A stretch of 64,000 nucleotides of DNA from Lysinibacillus sp. FSL W8-0992 (GCF_038008685.1 NZ_JBBOZQ010000001.1:3224001-3288000), one strand, 5' to 3'; positions 16,556 through 26,945 are shown, numbered from the stretch's first letter. Notes: a model not told the origin generated them from the letters alone. A program made the numbers and translations.

Positions 16556-16594
16556 GAGGTATTCAACATCCTGACCGTTGAATACCTCTTTTTT
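16556..16594 (+). terminator. Terminator of the glucosaminidase gene
   Basis: GAGGTATTCAAC pairs perfectly with GTTGAATACCTC around a 9-nt loop, followed by TTTTTTCT. Confidence 0.85.
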
Positions 16595-16604
16595 CTCTCA
16601 AGAT

Positions 16605-17429
16605 TCATCGTTCTTTATAAAATAAGCTCCCAACTGCTGTAATGGTCGTTGCTAAATCTTTACGATATAACGCATGCTGTTCATCTAGACTATTAATATT
16701 AACCTCATTACCACCGAGCGATGAATGTACATAAAGTGTCTGACCAATATACATTGCAACATGACCTGGGAAAAATAATAAATCTCCTTTTTGCATGCGT
16801 TCAAATGTTATTTCTTTAATTGGAAAACCTTCTGCGATTTTAGCATCACGGAAAATCGTTACGCCATTTAGCATATAAGCTATTGAACACAAGCCAGAGC
16901 AATCAATGCCAAGCGGTGACTTTCCTCCCCAGCGATACGGGGTTGCTAAATAGCTAAGTGCCGTTTGCACGACATTTTCTCGGAAGACATACTCCGTAAG
17001 GCTATTTTCTGCAACTTTTTGGAGCAGCCATTGTTGACGTAAATAACCTATTTCTCCTGTCGCCAATTGAATTGCTGCCCATTCCTTATTTAATGGCTCA
17101 TCTGAAACGACATGCACAACTGACCCTTTTACGAATGTCATTATTATCGAGCTTTGAATTTTCGGTTCTTGTAAAACATCTGCAAAACGCTGGTTAATAA
17201 CATGTTGGGCTTTTTGAAGCCACGTACTTGTGTTCTGATCATCTATGAGCAAATCCCTTTTCTCACAATAGCCTTCGTAGCGGTAGGCAGTTTGAATACG
17301 GACCCAATCATTCGCTAGCTCCTCTATAACTTGAACAGGCATACCATAGAGGACTTCATCAATTAGCTCCGAAGCACTATCTGGTTTAGCATGTAAATTC
17401 GCAATCATAGCAATGACAATTGCATTCAT
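16605..17429 (-). CDS. ykfC: YkfC-like NlpC/P60 endopeptidase with SH3b domains (last gene of peptide operon)
   Basis: 274 residues, no signal peptide. Two bacterial SH3 segments (about 1-65 and 75-135) precede an NlpC/P60 domain with Cys in PLGIDCSGLCSIAYML, His in FPGHVAMYIG and the third polar residue in LYVHSSLGG. YkfC-type enzymes hydrolyse the gamma-D-Glu-diamino-acid bond of free muropeptides that carry an N-terminal L-Ala, in the cytoplasm. It overlaps the upstream hydrolase by 4 bp. Its place after transporter, epimerase and LD-carboxypeptidase genes strongly supports murein tripeptide recycling. Confidence 0.9.
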   Translation of the reverse strand: MNAIVIAMIANLHAKPDSASELIDEVLYGMPVQVIEELANDWVRIQTAYRYEGYCEKRDLLIDDQNTSTWLQKAQHVINQRFADVLQEPKIQSSIIMTFVKGSVVHVVSDEPLNKEWAAIQLATGEIGYLRQQWLLQKVAENSLTEYVFRENVVQTALSYLATPYRWGGKSPLGIDCSGLCSIAYMLNGVTIFRDAKIAEGFPIKEITFERMQKGDLLFFPGHVAMYIGQTLYVHSSLGGNEVNINSLDEQHALYRKDLATTITAVGSLFYKER

Positions 17430-18211
17430 ATCGCCTCTCCTTTCAGTCCAATCAGATTGTCATAAACGGCCTTTGATAGATGACCTATTATTTGCCGAGC
17501 GATATCATTTTCAGTAACTTCTGTAATAAATACCCCAATACAATAATCTTGAACGTCACTGTAAACAATTCCTACATCGTGGTCAACGCTATCAAGACCA
17601 CCTGTTTTATGGGCTATTTCCACATCATCGGCTATATACCGTCTTAAAGATTCATGAAATCGCTGGCGGCACAAAATATCAATTACAAGCTGACTAAATA
17701 CAGGATTTAGGAGATTTTTTGCATAAATATCGCTAAAAAGATGTGCCATATCACGTGCAGAGGTAATATTGTCAACACCTTTTGCAAGTCGCTCGAAGTC
17801 CATCATTTTTCGTTGCACTTGTGTATGCGATAAACCAATTTTACGAAAGAACTTATTAAGTGCATCCATCCCGATAAAATCAATTAATACATTTGTCGCT
17901 GTATTGTCACTTGTCGTAATCATCCATACTAACAGTTCATAAATTGTACTTGTCGTTAATTTTTGTTCGCTAATTACACTATAATCGACCCAGTCCTCGC
18001 GACTTATCGTCATAACTTGCTCTATTGGCACATTGTGGTTATCTAAATAATCCAATACGGCAATAAGTATTGGCACTTTAATTAAACTTGCACTAGAGAA
18101 AGGCTCATCTATGCGTTCTTTAATAATGAACTGATTCGTCTTCAATTCTTTTACAAACATATGCACTTTATACGGAGCGTCATCTATAATATGTTGAATC
18201 GTCTGTTGCAT
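17426..18211 (-). CDS. Cytoplasmic serine beta-lactamase-fold hydrolase
   Basis: 261 residues with class-A beta-lactamase signatures SxxK (Ser42-Leu-Ile-Lys45), SDN (101-103) and KTG (202-204). No export signal is present, and the omega-loop ExxLN motif that carries Glu166 is not evident (DFERLAKGVDNIT). True beta-lactamases are exported and need that Glu, so resistance is doubtful. Embedded in a peptide-recycling operon, between LD-carboxypeptidase and YkfC with tight spacing, it may act on D-amino-acid peptides or esters. Fold is sure, substrate is inference. Confidence 0.8.
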   Translation of the reverse strand: MQQTIQHIIDDAPYKVHMFVKELKTNQFIIKERIDEPFSSASLIKVPILIAVLDYLDNHNVPIEQVMTISREDWVDYSVISEQKLTTSTIYELLVWMITTSDNTATNVLIDFIGMDALNKFFRKIGLSHTQVQRKMMDFERLAKGVDNITSARDMAHLFSDIYAKNLLNPVFSQLVIDILCRQRFHESLRRYIADDVEIAHKTGGLDSVDHDVGIVYSDVQDYCIGVFITEVTENDIARQIIGHLSKAVYDNLIGLKGEAI

Positions 18212-18218
18212 AGTTCAC

Positions 18219-19148
18219 CTATCCTATAACTTTAATTTTTTGCGTGTCTGCGTGTACTGTAATTATCCGACCTAAAGGAAGTGACATCGTCGGTAAACAG
18301 TGGCCACAGGTAAGGTCCATTAAAATTGGTTTCTTTAACGGTTTTAAAATCTCCTCAAAAATAGTGTTTAATGATAAGCTACGTTCTGGCTGCTTCGGAT
18401 TTTCAGGTCCACAATTCGTCCAAGCACCTAGTAACAACCCTTGTGCTTCATCGAGCTTACCAGCTAATTTTAATTGCGTAAGCATGCGATCTACACGTTG
18501 CTCGCTCTCATCTATATCTTCCAAAAATAAAATCTTACCCTTTGTATCAATTTCATACGGCGTGCCTAATGATGCCGTTATCAATGTTAAATTGCCACCA
18601 ACAAGTTGCCCTGTCGCTTTACCCGTAACGAGTGTTGTCATTGGTTGTTGGGGAGGATTTAGCAGCAAGCAGTTGTTATCTGTTGCCATCACCTGCTTCA
18701 TAAATGAATCCCACGTAAATTGATCCATGTTTTGAGCAATAAATTCCGTCGATGGCATTGGCGTATGATAAGTAACAAAACCACATTTTTGATTAAAGGC
18801 GATATGTAATGCAGTCACATCGCTATAACCTGCAAACACCTTTGGATTTTCTTTAATCATCTCGAAATCAAGTCTAGGTAAAATCTTCGTTGCCCCGTAT
18901 CCTCCTCGTATACAGAAAATCCCATCGACATGAGGATTACGGAACATTTCATTTACATCATGCGCACGAAGTTCATCTGAACCAGCTAAATAACCATGTC
19001 TTGCTCGACATGTTTCCCCCACTATTACGTTAAAACCGAGTTTCTCAATACTGTCGATTGCAGGGTATAGCTTTTCTGGTGGCGTAGCACCTGAAGCACT
19101 GATAAGTCCGATTGTATCCCCTTTTGTCAAAGCTTTAGGTCGAATCAT
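18219..19148 (-). CDS. ykfA: LD-carboxypeptidase (S66 family, LdcA/MccF/YkfA-like)
   Basis: 309 residues. Catalytic triad candidates: Ser in [11 protein letters not shown], Glu in [18 protein letters not shown], and His in [13 protein letters not shown], the usual order of S66 enzymes. Residues 8-80 form the flavodoxin-like N-terminal part with [17 protein letters not shown]. These cytosolic enzymes remove the terminal D-Ala from L,D-tetrapeptides of murein, or in MccF-type members cleave acyl-amide bonds. The neighbours point to murein turnover. The gene overlaps the ATPase gene stop by 4 bp and has no signal peptide. Confidence 0.9.
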   Translation of the reverse strand: MIRPKALTKGDTIGLISASGATPPEKLYPAIDSIEKLGFNVIVGETCRARHGYLAGSDELRAHDVNEMFRNPHVDGIFCIRGGYGATKILPRLDFEMIKENPKVFAGYSDVTALHIAFNQKCGFVTYHTPMPSTEFIAQNMDQFTWDSFMKQVMATDNNCLLLNPPQQPMTTLVTGKATGQLVGGNLTLITASLGTPYEIDTKGKILFLEDIDESEQRVDRMLTQLKLAGKLDEAQGLLLGAWTNCGPENPKQPERSLSLNTIFEEILKPLKKPILMDLTCGHCLPTMSLPLGRIITVHADTQKIKVIG

Positions 19149-20098
19149 TCGCTTACCTCCACTTTTTTTGATGTACGGTAATTTTCGATTTCCTCTTCGT
19201 TTGCTAAAACAAAATGCCCTTGCTCAATTTCCACAAATGAAGGTGGCGCCAAATCATATCGATGCTGTAATGGATTATAAACTTCTACTACTTTCGCCCG
19301 CTCCTTATATGGATTTGGCTCAGGTACTGCTGATAGCAATGCCCGCGTATATGGATGAATTGGGTTAGTAAATAGCTTTTCTGTCTCTGCTAACTCAACA
19401 ATATTCCCTTTATAAATGACAGCAGTACGATCCGTAATAAATCGTACGATTGATAGATCGTGGGCAATGAATAAGTATGTTAAATTATTTTTTTCTTGAA
19501 TGTTCGATAGCAAATTAAGCACTTGCGCTCGAATGGACACGTCTAGTGCGGAAATTGGCTCATCCGCAATAATAAATTCAGGCTCCATCACTAATGCACG
19601 TGCAATCCCAATGCGTTGACGCTGACCGCCAGAAAATTCATGAGGAAAACGACTAGCGAATTCAGGCAATAGGCCAACATTTAATAGCGCATTTTGTACT
19701 TTTTGCTGACGGTCAGCCTCATCTTTAAAATTTTTCGTATTCATGAGACCTTCTGAAATAATATAGTCTACCTTTGCCCGTTCATTGAGCGATGCCATCG
19801 GGTCTTGAAAAATCATTTGAATTTTTTGCGTAATGTCACGGTCCCAATCTTTTGTGATTTTGCCGTTTATTTTCTTGCCATGATACAATATTTGACCACC
19901 CGTTACTTCATTGATACGCATAATGGCACGGCCAATGGTCGTTTTCCCTGAGCCCGATTCACCTACTAAGCCGAATGTTTCGCCTTTATAAATATTAAAA
20001 CTAACATTGTCAATTGCCACGAACTTATTTTTCCCTTTACCAAACACAATGTTTAAGTTTTTCACTTCGACTAATACTTCTTTATTGCTCATTGGCAT
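19145..20098 (-). CDS. dppF: Peptide ABC transporter ATPase, DppF/OppF type
   Basis: About 317 residues with Walker [15 protein letters not shown], signature [15 protein letters not shown], Walker [15 protein letters not shown], switch His [11 protein letters not shown], and the oligopeptide-transporter C-terminal extension ([19 protein letters not shown]). The ATG at 20098 is chosen because AAGGGAG precedes it by 5 bases; the frame is open from a TTG at 20116, which is earlier than that ribosome site. It overlaps the DppD-type gene by 17 bp. It powers uptake with DppD; murein peptides are the expected cargo from operon context. Confidence 0.9.
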   Translation of the reverse strand: MPMSNKEVLVEVKNLNIVFGKGKNKFVAIDNVSFNIYKGETFGLVGESGSGKTTIGRAIMRINEVTGGQILYHGKKINGKITKDWDRDITQKIQMIFQDPMASLNERAKVDYIISEGLMNTKNFKDEADRQQKVQNALLNVGLLPEFASRFPHEFSGGQRQRIGIARALVMEPEFIIADEPISALDVSIRAQVLNLLSNIQEKNNLTYLFIAHDLSIVRFITDRTAVIYKGNIVELAETEKLFTNPIHPYTRALLSAVPEPNPYKERAKVVEVYNPLQHRYDLAPPSFVEIEQGHFVLANEEEIENYRTSKKVEVSE

Positions 20099-21143
20099 AC
20101 AGTCTCCCTTCTTCAAAAAATGCTTGTAGCGCTGTGGGAGGCTCTACTTTTGGTGCACGAGGATCTAATAGCCATGTACGGGCATAATGTGTCTCACTTA
20201 CTTGAAAAAATGGTGGACGTATTTCGTAATCGATCTTTAAGGCAAATTGATTGCGCGGGGCAAAAGCATCTCCTTTAATTTCTTTAAAAAGGTTTGGAGG
20301 GGTCCCCTTAATGGCGTAGAGCTGTTCCCCTTTCGACCCAAGCTGAGGTAAAGAAGAAATAAGCGCCCATGTATATGGATGCTTACCATTAAAAAATACT
20401 TCATGTGTGCCACCAACTTCGATAACATCCCCTGCGTACATTACGGCGACACGATCTGCGACTTTTGCTACAACGCCTAAGTCATGTGTAATAAAAACAG
20501 TTGTCAGTCCGTATTTTTGCTGAAGATTTTTTAGAAGCTGTAAAATTTGTGCTTGGATGGTTACATCCAATGCTGTTGTTGGCTCATCACATATTAAAAT
20601 TTTCGGCTTGCATGCGAGTGCAATGGCAATAACAATACGTTGGCGCATTCCTCCTGAAAATTCGTGAGGGTATTGCTTATAGCGCTTCTCTACATCATAA
20701 ATACCGACATCCGTTAATAATTGGAGTGTTTCTGCATATGCGCTTTTGCCTTTTAGCCCTTGGTGTAACACAACACACTCCTCTATTTGCTTACCGATTG
20801 TTTTTAATGGATTTAAAGATGTCATAGGATCCTGTGTAACAATCGCTATTTCTTTACCTCGGATATTCAACCACTGTTGTTCCGTTTTAAACTGCGCTAA
20901 ATCCATATCGTTGTATAAAATTTGCCCTTGCTCGATAGTACCGTTTTTATCGAGTAAGCCCATGATTGATTTCATGAGCACTGATTTACCTGAACCCGAT
21001 TCGCCAACAATGGCAAGGCTTTCACCTTTATATAGTTCAAGGGAAATATCTCGAATTGCTGTGAGAACTTGGCCACGAAGTGTAAATTTGATGACTAAGT
21101 TTTGAATCGTTAAAATACGGGATTTTGTTTGCTCCACTACCAT
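20082..21143 (-). CDS. dppD: Peptide ABC transporter ATPase, DppD/OppD type
   Basis: 353 residues with Walker [18 protein letters not shown], signature [15 protein letters not shown], Walker [15 protein letters not shown], switch His [11 protein letters not shown], and the peptide-transporter C-terminal segment [16 protein letters not shown]. Members of this subfamily often carry a C-terminal Fe-S-like Cys motif; here no Cys cluster is seen after residue 280. It forms a heterodimeric motor with the following DppF-type subunit and is tightly spaced with the permease gene upstream (12 bp). Confidence 0.9.
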   Translation of the reverse strand: MVVEQTKSRILTIQNLVIKFTLRGQVLTAIRDISLELYKGESLAIVGESGSGKSVLMKSIMGLLDKNGTIEQGQILYNDMDLAQFKTEQQWLNIRGKEIAIVTQDPMTSLNPLKTIGKQIEECVVLHQGLKGKSAYAETLQLLTDVGIYDVEKRYKQYPHEFSGGMRQRIVIAIALACKPKILICDEPTTALDVTIQAQILQLLKNLQQKYGLTTVFITHDLGVVAKVADRVAVMYAGDVIEVGGTHEVFFNGKHPYTWALISSLPQLGSKGEQLYAIKGTPPNLFKEIKGDAFAPRNQFALKIDYEIRPPFFQVSETHYARTWLLDPRAPKVEPPTALQAFFEEGRLYANEQ

Positions 21144-21154
21144 TTCAATCCCCC

Positions 21155-22129
21155 CTATACATGATTTTTAGGATCTGCTGCATCTGCAAATGAGTTACCA
21201 ATAATATAAAATGCTATTGTAATAATACTTAGTACAATGCTTGGGAAAATTAACTGATACCTCAAATCTGGTGACATCATAAGAACACGACCTTCGTTAA
21301 TTAAATTCCCTAATGAAGGTTCGCTAATCGGTAATCCTAAGCCGATATACGTTAAAAATACTTCTGCTCCAATTGCAAATGGAATCGCCAAACTCATCCG
21401 AAGCATAATGACAGATATTAAATACGGTAGTAGATTTTTAATAATAATTCGATAGTCTGGTGTCCCCAAACATTTTGATGCTAAATTATATTCTCGATCT
21501 CGTAAAATAACAATCTGATTACGGATGAAACGTGCCATTTCCACCCAACCTGTAATGCACATTGCAATAATAATGGTCGAAATGCTAGGCCGTAATATAT
21601 ATGACATTAAAATAAGGACAATTGTTGTTGGAATATTATCTACTACGTTATAAAGCTGAGTAATCGGCATTTCTAATTTACGAGAGAAGCCCCATAGTGT
21701 GCCGATTGTAATTCCTACAACCGCTTCAACTAATGCAACAACACAGCCAATCATTAACGATGTCCTTGTCCCAGCCCAAATACGAGACCATAAATCTTGC
21801 CCAATCGAATTAGTGCCAAACCAAAATTCAGCGTTCGGTGCAATATTACGTGCCTGTAATCCCGTTTGTTCATCGAGGTATATTTCAGTTGGTGATTTTT
21901 GTGCGGGTAAATATGGCTGAAAAATCGTGAAAGCTACAATGATACAAACAATTACTAATAAAAAGACAGCCATGCGGTTTTTCAAAAAAGATTGCCAAGT
22001 AGAACGCCAATAGGAATAATTGGAGTAGGCTGTTTCTTCCGCCTGATGATCACTAGCTTCAAAAAATTCAAATAGTTCTGCACGAGATTTGTCTGCTATA
22101 TTATCTATCTCTTCTGTATAAATGCTCAT
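21155..22129 (-). CDS. dppC: Peptide ABC transporter permease, DppC/OppC type
   Basis: 324 residues, about six TM helices, with the typical long extracytoplasmic loop after TM1 (FQPYLPAQKSPTEIYLDE...FWFGTNSIGQDLWSRI, where GTnxxGqDlwSR is the OppC signature). The coupling helix region is NLASKCLGTPDYRIIIKNLLP. It forms the membrane channel with the DppB-type permease, whose stop codon meets this start. It starts at ATG 22129 after AGTGTGCGC-type sequence without a strong ribosome site, which suggests translational coupling. Confidence 0.9.
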   Translation of the reverse strand: MSIYTEEIDNIADKSRAELFEFFEASDHQAEETAYSNYSYWRSTWQSFLKNRMAVFLLVIVCIIVAFTIFQPYLPAQKSPTEIYLDEQTGLQARNIAPNAEFWFGTNSIGQDLWSRIWAGTRTSLMIGCVVALVEAVVGITIGTLWGFSRKLEMPITQLYNVVDNIPTTIVLILMSYILRPSISTIIIAMCITGWVEMARFIRNQIVILRDREYNLASKCLGTPDYRIIIKNLLPYLISVIMLRMSLAIPFAIGAEVFLTYIGLGLPISEPSLGNLINEGRVLMMSPDLRYQLIFPSIVLSIITIAFYIIGNSFADAADPKNHV

Positions 22130-23073
22130 TAGCGCACACTCTCCCCTTTCCCTAATTTAATGCGTGGATCAACGAGTGCCATGGCAATATCTCCTAAAAT
22201 CAAACCGATAATACCAAGTGATGAAAAAACAAGCACTAAGCCTTGTACAATCGTATTATCCTGCCGTTGAATAGCATCAACTAGTAATCCTCCCATTCCT
22301 GGAATAGAGTACAATGATTCAATATAAATAGAGCCAGTGATAGTAAAGAGGATTGTTGCTGGCAAATATTGCGCCATCGGGATAAATGCATTGCGCAGTA
22401 CATGACTAAACATCAATGTGCGCTCTTTCACTCCTTTTGCACGTGCTAGCTTAATATAATCTTTGTTTAGTTCATCTACCATGTAACGGCGCATCCACAT
22501 CGCGTAGGAAGCGGTCGGTGCTAACGCCATTGACGTAAGCGGTAATAGCCACGTAATGGGCCTATATTCATCAAAAAGCATCGGCAAATGAAAAATGTCC
22601 GTAATATACATTTGAATTACTAAGTAATACACTGCAGCTGGTACAGCTACGACAAACACAATGTAGCCAGTCCCTAGTCGATCCAACCAGCGTCCCTTCA
22701 TTTGAGCCATCAAAATGCCGAGTGGCATACCGATAAGAAGCGATAAAGCTACAGCTCCTAATCCAAATAACAAAGAATACGTTATTTTATCTGAAATAAT
22801 TGTGACTACAGGCACATCCGTACGATATGTAACGGATTTGCCTAAATCACCTTGAAATAAATCCGCATAAAAATTCCCCAATTGCACAGGCAGTGGATCA
22901 CGTAACCCTAAACTTGTTAAATAAGTTTCTTTTTGAGCCGGTGACATTTTTTCTGCCGCTGCCCCTAAATATCCTTCTTCGGGCATTAATCGTAATAACG
23001 AGAACACAATCGTGATAATAATAAACAGCGTGATAACAGATTGTAACAAACGCTTTCCTACATACCACAACAT
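22129..23073 (-). CDS. dppB: Peptide ABC transporter permease, DppB/OppB type
   Basis: 314 residues beginning MLWYVGKRLLQSVITLF. This is the DppB N-terminus (one TM, then a periplasmic loop with LRLMPEEGYLGAAAEKMSP), then five TM helices with the coupling segment DYIKLARAKGVKERTLMFSHVLRNAFIP. The ATG at 23073 follows GGAGGGGAGAGCTTTGT; the longer frame from 23145 is upstream of this site and lacks DppB character. A 12-bp hairpin in the gap before it may lower its expression relative to the binding protein. Confidence 0.9.
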   Translation of the reverse strand: MLWYVGKRLLQSVITLFIIITIVFSLLRLMPEEGYLGAAAEKMSPAQKETYLTSLGLRDPLPVQLGNFYADLFQGDLGKSVTYRTDVPVVTIISDKITYSLLFGLGAVALSLLIGMPLGILMAQMKGRWLDRLGTGYIVFVVAVPAAVYYLVIQMYITDIFHLPMLFDEYRPITWLLPLTSMALAPTASYAMWMRRYMVDELNKDYIKLARAKGVKERTLMFSHVLRNAFIPMAQYLPATILFTITGSIYIESLYSIPGMGGLLVDAIQRQDNTIVQGLVLVFSSLGIIGLILGDIAMALVDPRIKLGKGESVR

Positions 23074-23116
23074 ACAAAGCTCTCCCCTCCATTTAAATAG
23101 TTTTACAAAGCATGAA

Positions 23117-23149
23117 GGAGATGCCGAATCAGCATTTTCGGTCATCTCC
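23117..23149 (-). terminator. Inter-cistronic hairpin between binding-protein and permease genes
   Basis: GGAGATGCCGAA pairs with TTCGGTCATCTCC (one bulge) without a U run. Such hairpins after ABC binding-protein genes usually cause partial termination or protect the upstream mRNA. Confidence 0.6.
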
Positions 23150-23214
23150 TCTGTATTGAAAAATCACCACTTATTGCTAACTGATTGAATCTTGGTAATG
23201 ATTAATCCACTCTG

Positions 23215-25041
23215 TTATTTTGTTGCATTCGTTAATGCATTCGCACGTTCCTGCTCCCACTGTGCCAAAGCTGCCTTAAACTCATCATTACTCATTGGTT
23301 TTTCTAACACCTTTTGCCCTTTAAACTTCTCTGCTGTCACACCAAATGGTGAGTATTGGGCTTCAAATGGATTTAATTTTGAAGCAACATAACCGCTCCC
23401 ACCAACGGCGTATGGAATTACAAACGCCTCTTCAATTAGGAAGGCTTCCGCTTTGGCAAATAGGTTATAGCGTTCTTCTGTCTCAATTGTTGCCTTCGCT
23501 TTATCCAATAAATTCAAGTAGATTGTTTGACCGTTTGCTTCTGTATACCCTTCCGCTAATTCCGGCTTATTGTAAGTGCCATCCACACTAAATGGCTCTG
23601 TATACGTTGACGGATCCGCATAATCTGGACCCCAGTTTGCTTCTATTAATGCAAATTTACCAGGACGTCGAACTTCTGATAAGAAGCCTGTCGATGGACC
23701 CGCTTCTACGATAATATCAACGTAGTCCACACCTAATAATTTTTCGATTTGTTGTTCAATAACTTGTGTACGATTTGCCCAATCTGGCATCCCAGAGTTA
23801 TATGGCATCAATACCTTTACTGGGAATGTCGCTTTCCCTTCTAGCGCTGCCATTGCTTTTTCCTTAAACTCTAATGCTAAATCTTTGTTAAAGGAATCAT
23901 TGCTTGTTATCGCAGCTAATGGTTCTAATTGTGTATAGTCAACTCCTTCAACATCTACAAAATTTTTCGGTGTAATGGTATTACTTAGTAAATCTTGAGG
24001 ATTAAACGGTTCGACTGTAAGCATCGCTGATACACGATCAAATGCATGGAATAATGATTTTCTGAAATCTTTATTATTGACAGCGACCTTCCAGTTATCA
24101 GGTTCATATTCCGCATCGAATTGCGGATTAAAGTTTAAAGCATAGAAATACGAATAAAAATTATTTTGCGTTTGACGTACTTGCGATTTTTTCTTGTCAT
24201 CATTGAACCATTCGTCAATAATGGATGTTGGAATATCTGCTGAATCGATTTCGCCACGTAAAAATAGCTCTGGAGCAACTGTTGCCGCTTCTTTATTATA
24301 CTTATAGCGAATTCGATCAATCAGGACATTATCCTTATCCCAATAAGTGTCATTTTTCACAAGGACACGCTCATTTTGAGGTTCAAATTTATCTAATATA
24401 TATGCACCGTTATAAAGGAAGTTTTCACGTGTAGTACCAAACTTATCACTTTTTTCAGCTAAAAACTTTCCATTTACAGGGAAGAAGCATACATAGTTCA
24501 ACATCGAAAGGAAATAAGGTGTAGGAGCTTCTAAAGTATATTCAACCGTCGATTTATCGATAGCCTTGATTCCCACCTTCGAAAAATCAGTTAGCTCACC
24601 GTTATAGAACGCTTCACCATTTTTTACAACGGTCGCACTCCATACGGTAGAAGATTCATTTTTTGCATCTAACACATAATTGAGGCCATCCACAAAGTCT
24701 TGGGCCACAACATCGGCATACTCCTTACCTTCATGCGTAACCCATTTCACATCATCACGTAGCTTAAATGTCCAAACAGTTGCATCTTCGTTTGATGACC
24801 ATTCTTTCGCTATGCCTGGTTGAACGACACCGTACTTATCGTATTCAATTAGCCCGTCAACTAAATTTGCAGCGACAGCAAATTCATTTGTTTCTGATGT
24901 TTTTAAATAGTTTAATGTTTTAATCTCTCCTGAATAAACGACACGGTACTCAGATTTTTTTTCGTCCGAAGAATCATTACTACAGGCAGCACAAAGTAAG
25001 GCGACCAGACATACTAAAAGAAACCATTTCCTTTTCATCAT
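23215..25041 (-). CDS. dppE: Peptide-binding lipoprotein (DppE/OppA family, SBP class 5)
   Basis: About 608 residues. The lipoprotein signal MMKRKWFLLVCLVALLCAAC gives lipidation at the last Cys. SBP_bac_5 domain: LKTSETNEFAVAANLVDGLI, WTFKLRDDVKWVTHEGK, ADVVAQDFVDGLNYVLD, and the C-terminal NWGPDYADPSTYTEPF. It captures peptides at the outer face for the DppBCDF importer. AAGGGGG precedes the ATG at 25041 by 6 bases. An upstream ATG at 25068 overlaps the epimerase stop but would give a poor signal peptide. Ligand inferred to be murein tri- or tetrapeptide. Confidence 0.9.
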   Translation of the reverse strand: MMKRKWFLLVCLVALLCAACSNDSSDEKKSEYRVVYSGEIKTLNYLKTSETNEFAVAANLVDGLIEYDKYGVVQPGIAKEWSSNEDATVWTFKLRDDVKWVTHEGKEYADVVAQDFVDGLNYVLDAKNESSTVWSATVVKNGEAFYNGELTDFSKVGIKAIDKSTVEYTLEAPTPYFLSMLNYVCFFPVNGKFLAEKSDKFGTTRENFLYNGAYILDKFEPQNERVLVKNDTYWDKDNVLIDRIRYKYNKEAATVAPELFLRGEIDSADIPTSIIDEWFNDDKKKSQVRQTQNNFYSYFYALNFNPQFDAEYEPDNWKVAVNNKDFRKSLFHAFDRVSAMLTVEPFNPQDLLSNTITPKNFVDVEGVDYTQLEPLAAITSNDSFNKDLALEFKEKAMAALEGKATFPVKVLMPYNSGMPDWANRTQVIEQQIEKLLGVDYVDIIVEAGPSTGFLSEVRRPGKFALIEANWGPDYADPSTYTEPFSVDGTYNKPELAEGYTEANGQTIYLNLLDKAKATIETEERYNLFAKAEAFLIEEAFVIPYAVGGSGYVASKLNPFEAQYSPFGVTAEKFKGQKVLEKPMSNDEFKAALAQWEQERANALTNATK

Positions 25042-25064
25042 AAGCATCCCCCTTAGCTTTTTTA

Positions 25065-26129
25065 TCATGAAAATCCTATTCCAATTGCATCCGTCATCGT
25101 TATTCGATCATTGTTAAAAATGGGACCTCCTGCAATAGGATCATTCATACATAAACTCGGTCCGTCTAAATCTACCATTGTGATATTTTTCTGTGAGGCA
25201 GCAAAATGCGCTGCCGCACTGACACTTATTTTGGTTTCAAGCATGCAACCAATCATACAAGGAATGCCATTAGCTTCTGCTATGTTGCATATCTTTTGCG
25301 CCTGAAAAATGCCACCTGTTTTCATTAGCTTAATATTGATTAAATCGGCAGCACGTCGTTCGATGATCGTGAAGGCATCTTTTGCTGAAAATACACTTTC
25401 ATCAGCCAAAATATTAGTGATTGTATTGGCTGTCACATATTGCATGCCGACAAGGTCATCATAGTGAACAGGTTGCTCGACTAAGTCGATATTGGCGTCC
25501 GCATCTTCAAGTGCACTTATAATTCGCACTGCTTGCTTCGGCGTCCATCCTTGATTTGCATCAACTCGTAATGTTATCGCATGGCCTACAGCATCCCGTA
25601 TTGCCAGCACCCGCTTAGCATCTGTTGCTGGATCCTTTCCAACCTTAATCTTTAGTATTTGAAAGCCACGCTCTACTGCAGCAAGGCTATCTTTTATCAT
25701 TTCTTCAGTATTATTCACACTGATTGTAATATCCGTTATTAATTCCTTTCGATAGCCCCCTAGTAATTTATACAATGGGGTTTTGTAGTGCTGTGCATGT
25801 AAATCATAAAGTGCCATATCAACCGCTGCCTTAGCACTCGTATTTTGATAAAGACTTTTATCTAAACGCTCCATAATGGATGCCATTTCTTCTATATCCA
25901 TCCCTAAAATTGCTGGTTTAATATAGTGTTCGATCGCATGTGTGATCGAACCAATTGTTTCACCTGTAATGACTGCAGTTGGTGCTGCTTCACCTATGCC
26001 AATTTGGCCATCCTCTGTATGGACATAAACAGCAATATTTTGAATGCTATGAACGGTTCGCAATGCCGTTTTAAATGGCACAATGAGCGGAGCTTCGACC
26101 TTCCTTACAACTATATTTTTAATTTTCAT
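25065..26129 (-). CDS. ykfB: L-Ala-D/L-Glu epimerase (enolase superfamily, YkfB-like)
   Basis: 354 residues of the muconate-lactonising subgroup: capping domain (1-120), then the barrel. Catalytic Lys residues fall in ILKIKVGKDP and in DLINIKLMKTGG. Metal ligands occur in LRVDANQGW (Asp), LVEQPVH (Glu) and ILADESVFS (Asp), followed by IGCMLETKISVSAAAH. YkfB converts L-Ala-D-Glu released from murein to L-Ala-L-Glu so that ordinary peptidases can use it. It fits between the D-aminopeptidase and the transporter genes of the same operon. Confidence 0.9.
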   Translation of the reverse strand: MKIKNIVVRKVEAPLIVPFKTALRTVHSIQNIAVYVHTEDGQIGIGEAAPTAVITGETIGSITHAIEHYIKPAILGMDIEEMASIMERLDKSLYQNTSAKAAVDMALYDLHAQHYKTPLYKLLGGYRKELITDITISVNNTEEMIKDSLAAVERGFQILKIKVGKDPATDAKRVLAIRDAVGHAITLRVDANQGWTPKQAVRIISALEDADANIDLVEQPVHYDDLVGMQYVTANTITNILADESVFSAKDAFTIIERRAADLINIKLMKTGGIFQAQKICNIAEANGIPCMIGCMLETKISVSAAAHFAASQKNITMVDLDGPSLCMNDPIAGGPIFNNDRITMTDAIGIGFS

Positions 26130-26150
26130 TTATTCACCTACAGTCTATTC

Positions 26151-26945
26151 TTATGTTAAAAACTGTAATATTCGAAGCACTTCAAAATAATCATTTGTTA
26201 CATATTCGACTGTGTTATGCGGCTTAAACGTTGCGTTCGGATAAAATGAGTTTCGGTAGGCACGTGTATGGTCACGGTAAATAATTTCCACTACAAATCG
26301 GTCAGGCAATGTCACTTGTAAGTCATTTCGTGATATTTTCATTGATGCTTCTACAAGTCGCTTTGTTTCGGCGATTGCCAATTGAGGACTGACACTTATT
26401 GTTGCATTGCCTACCCCCTCTTTAGTGGCAAATGTTACGATGTTGCTATTGAATGATTGAATCTCTTCCGTAAGCCCAACATCCCCACTGACAAAAGATA
26501 CTGGAACGCCATGTAGGGAGGCAGCGTACGTATTAATGAGAAATTCACTTGCATATTCGCCGTTTATTTTTATATCTGCAAATACACAAAGCGTATGTGC
26601 TAATGGATTGCGCTCGCTTCCTCCTTTACTGTGATACCCGATGAAAATCGCACGATCAAAGCTACGATCAAGTCCTGCTACCATACACATCGGGTCATAT
26701 GTCCAACCACGAATGACTTTACAATTGATAGGCAAGTTTGCAATATCAAGATTTCGAGCTGAGTCATGGGCATCCTTCAATAAAATTTCCGTTGCACCAC
26801 CAACTAGCGCACCTTCAATTGCTGCCTCAACTTCCTTCGTCATCTGTTTCTGAAAAAAATGATAATCTGGTCCATTCAGTTCTGTCTCGCTCCACGAGGT
26901 TGTTCCTGTAATGCCTTCAATATCTGCACTTATATAAACTTTCAT
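26151..26945 (-). CDS. dppA: D-aminopeptidase DppA (M55 family)
   Basis: 264 residues opening MKVYISADIEGITGTTSWSE, where the SADIEG Asp/Glu bind zinc, with further metal-site His in KDAHDSARNLDI and YHSKGGSERNPLAHT. This is the DppA signature set. The decameric enzyme releases N-terminal D-amino acids such as D-Ala from D-Ala-D-Ala and related peptides in the cytosol. It is first in the B. subtilis dpp operon and second here, overlapping the VanX-like gene by 4 bp. Confidence 0.95.
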   Translation of the reverse strand: MKVYISADIEGITGTTSWSETELNGPDYHFFQKQMTKEVEAAIEGALVGGATEILLKDAHDSARNLDIANLPINCKVIRGWTYDPMCMVAGLDRSFDRAIFIGYHSKGGSERNPLAHTLCVFADIKINGEYASEFLINTYAASLHGVPVSFVSGDVGLTEEIQSFNSNIVTFATKEGVGNATISVSPQLAIAETKRLVEASMKISRNDLQVTLPDRFVVEIIYRDHTRAYRNSFYPNATFKPHNTVEYVTNDYFEVLRILQFLT

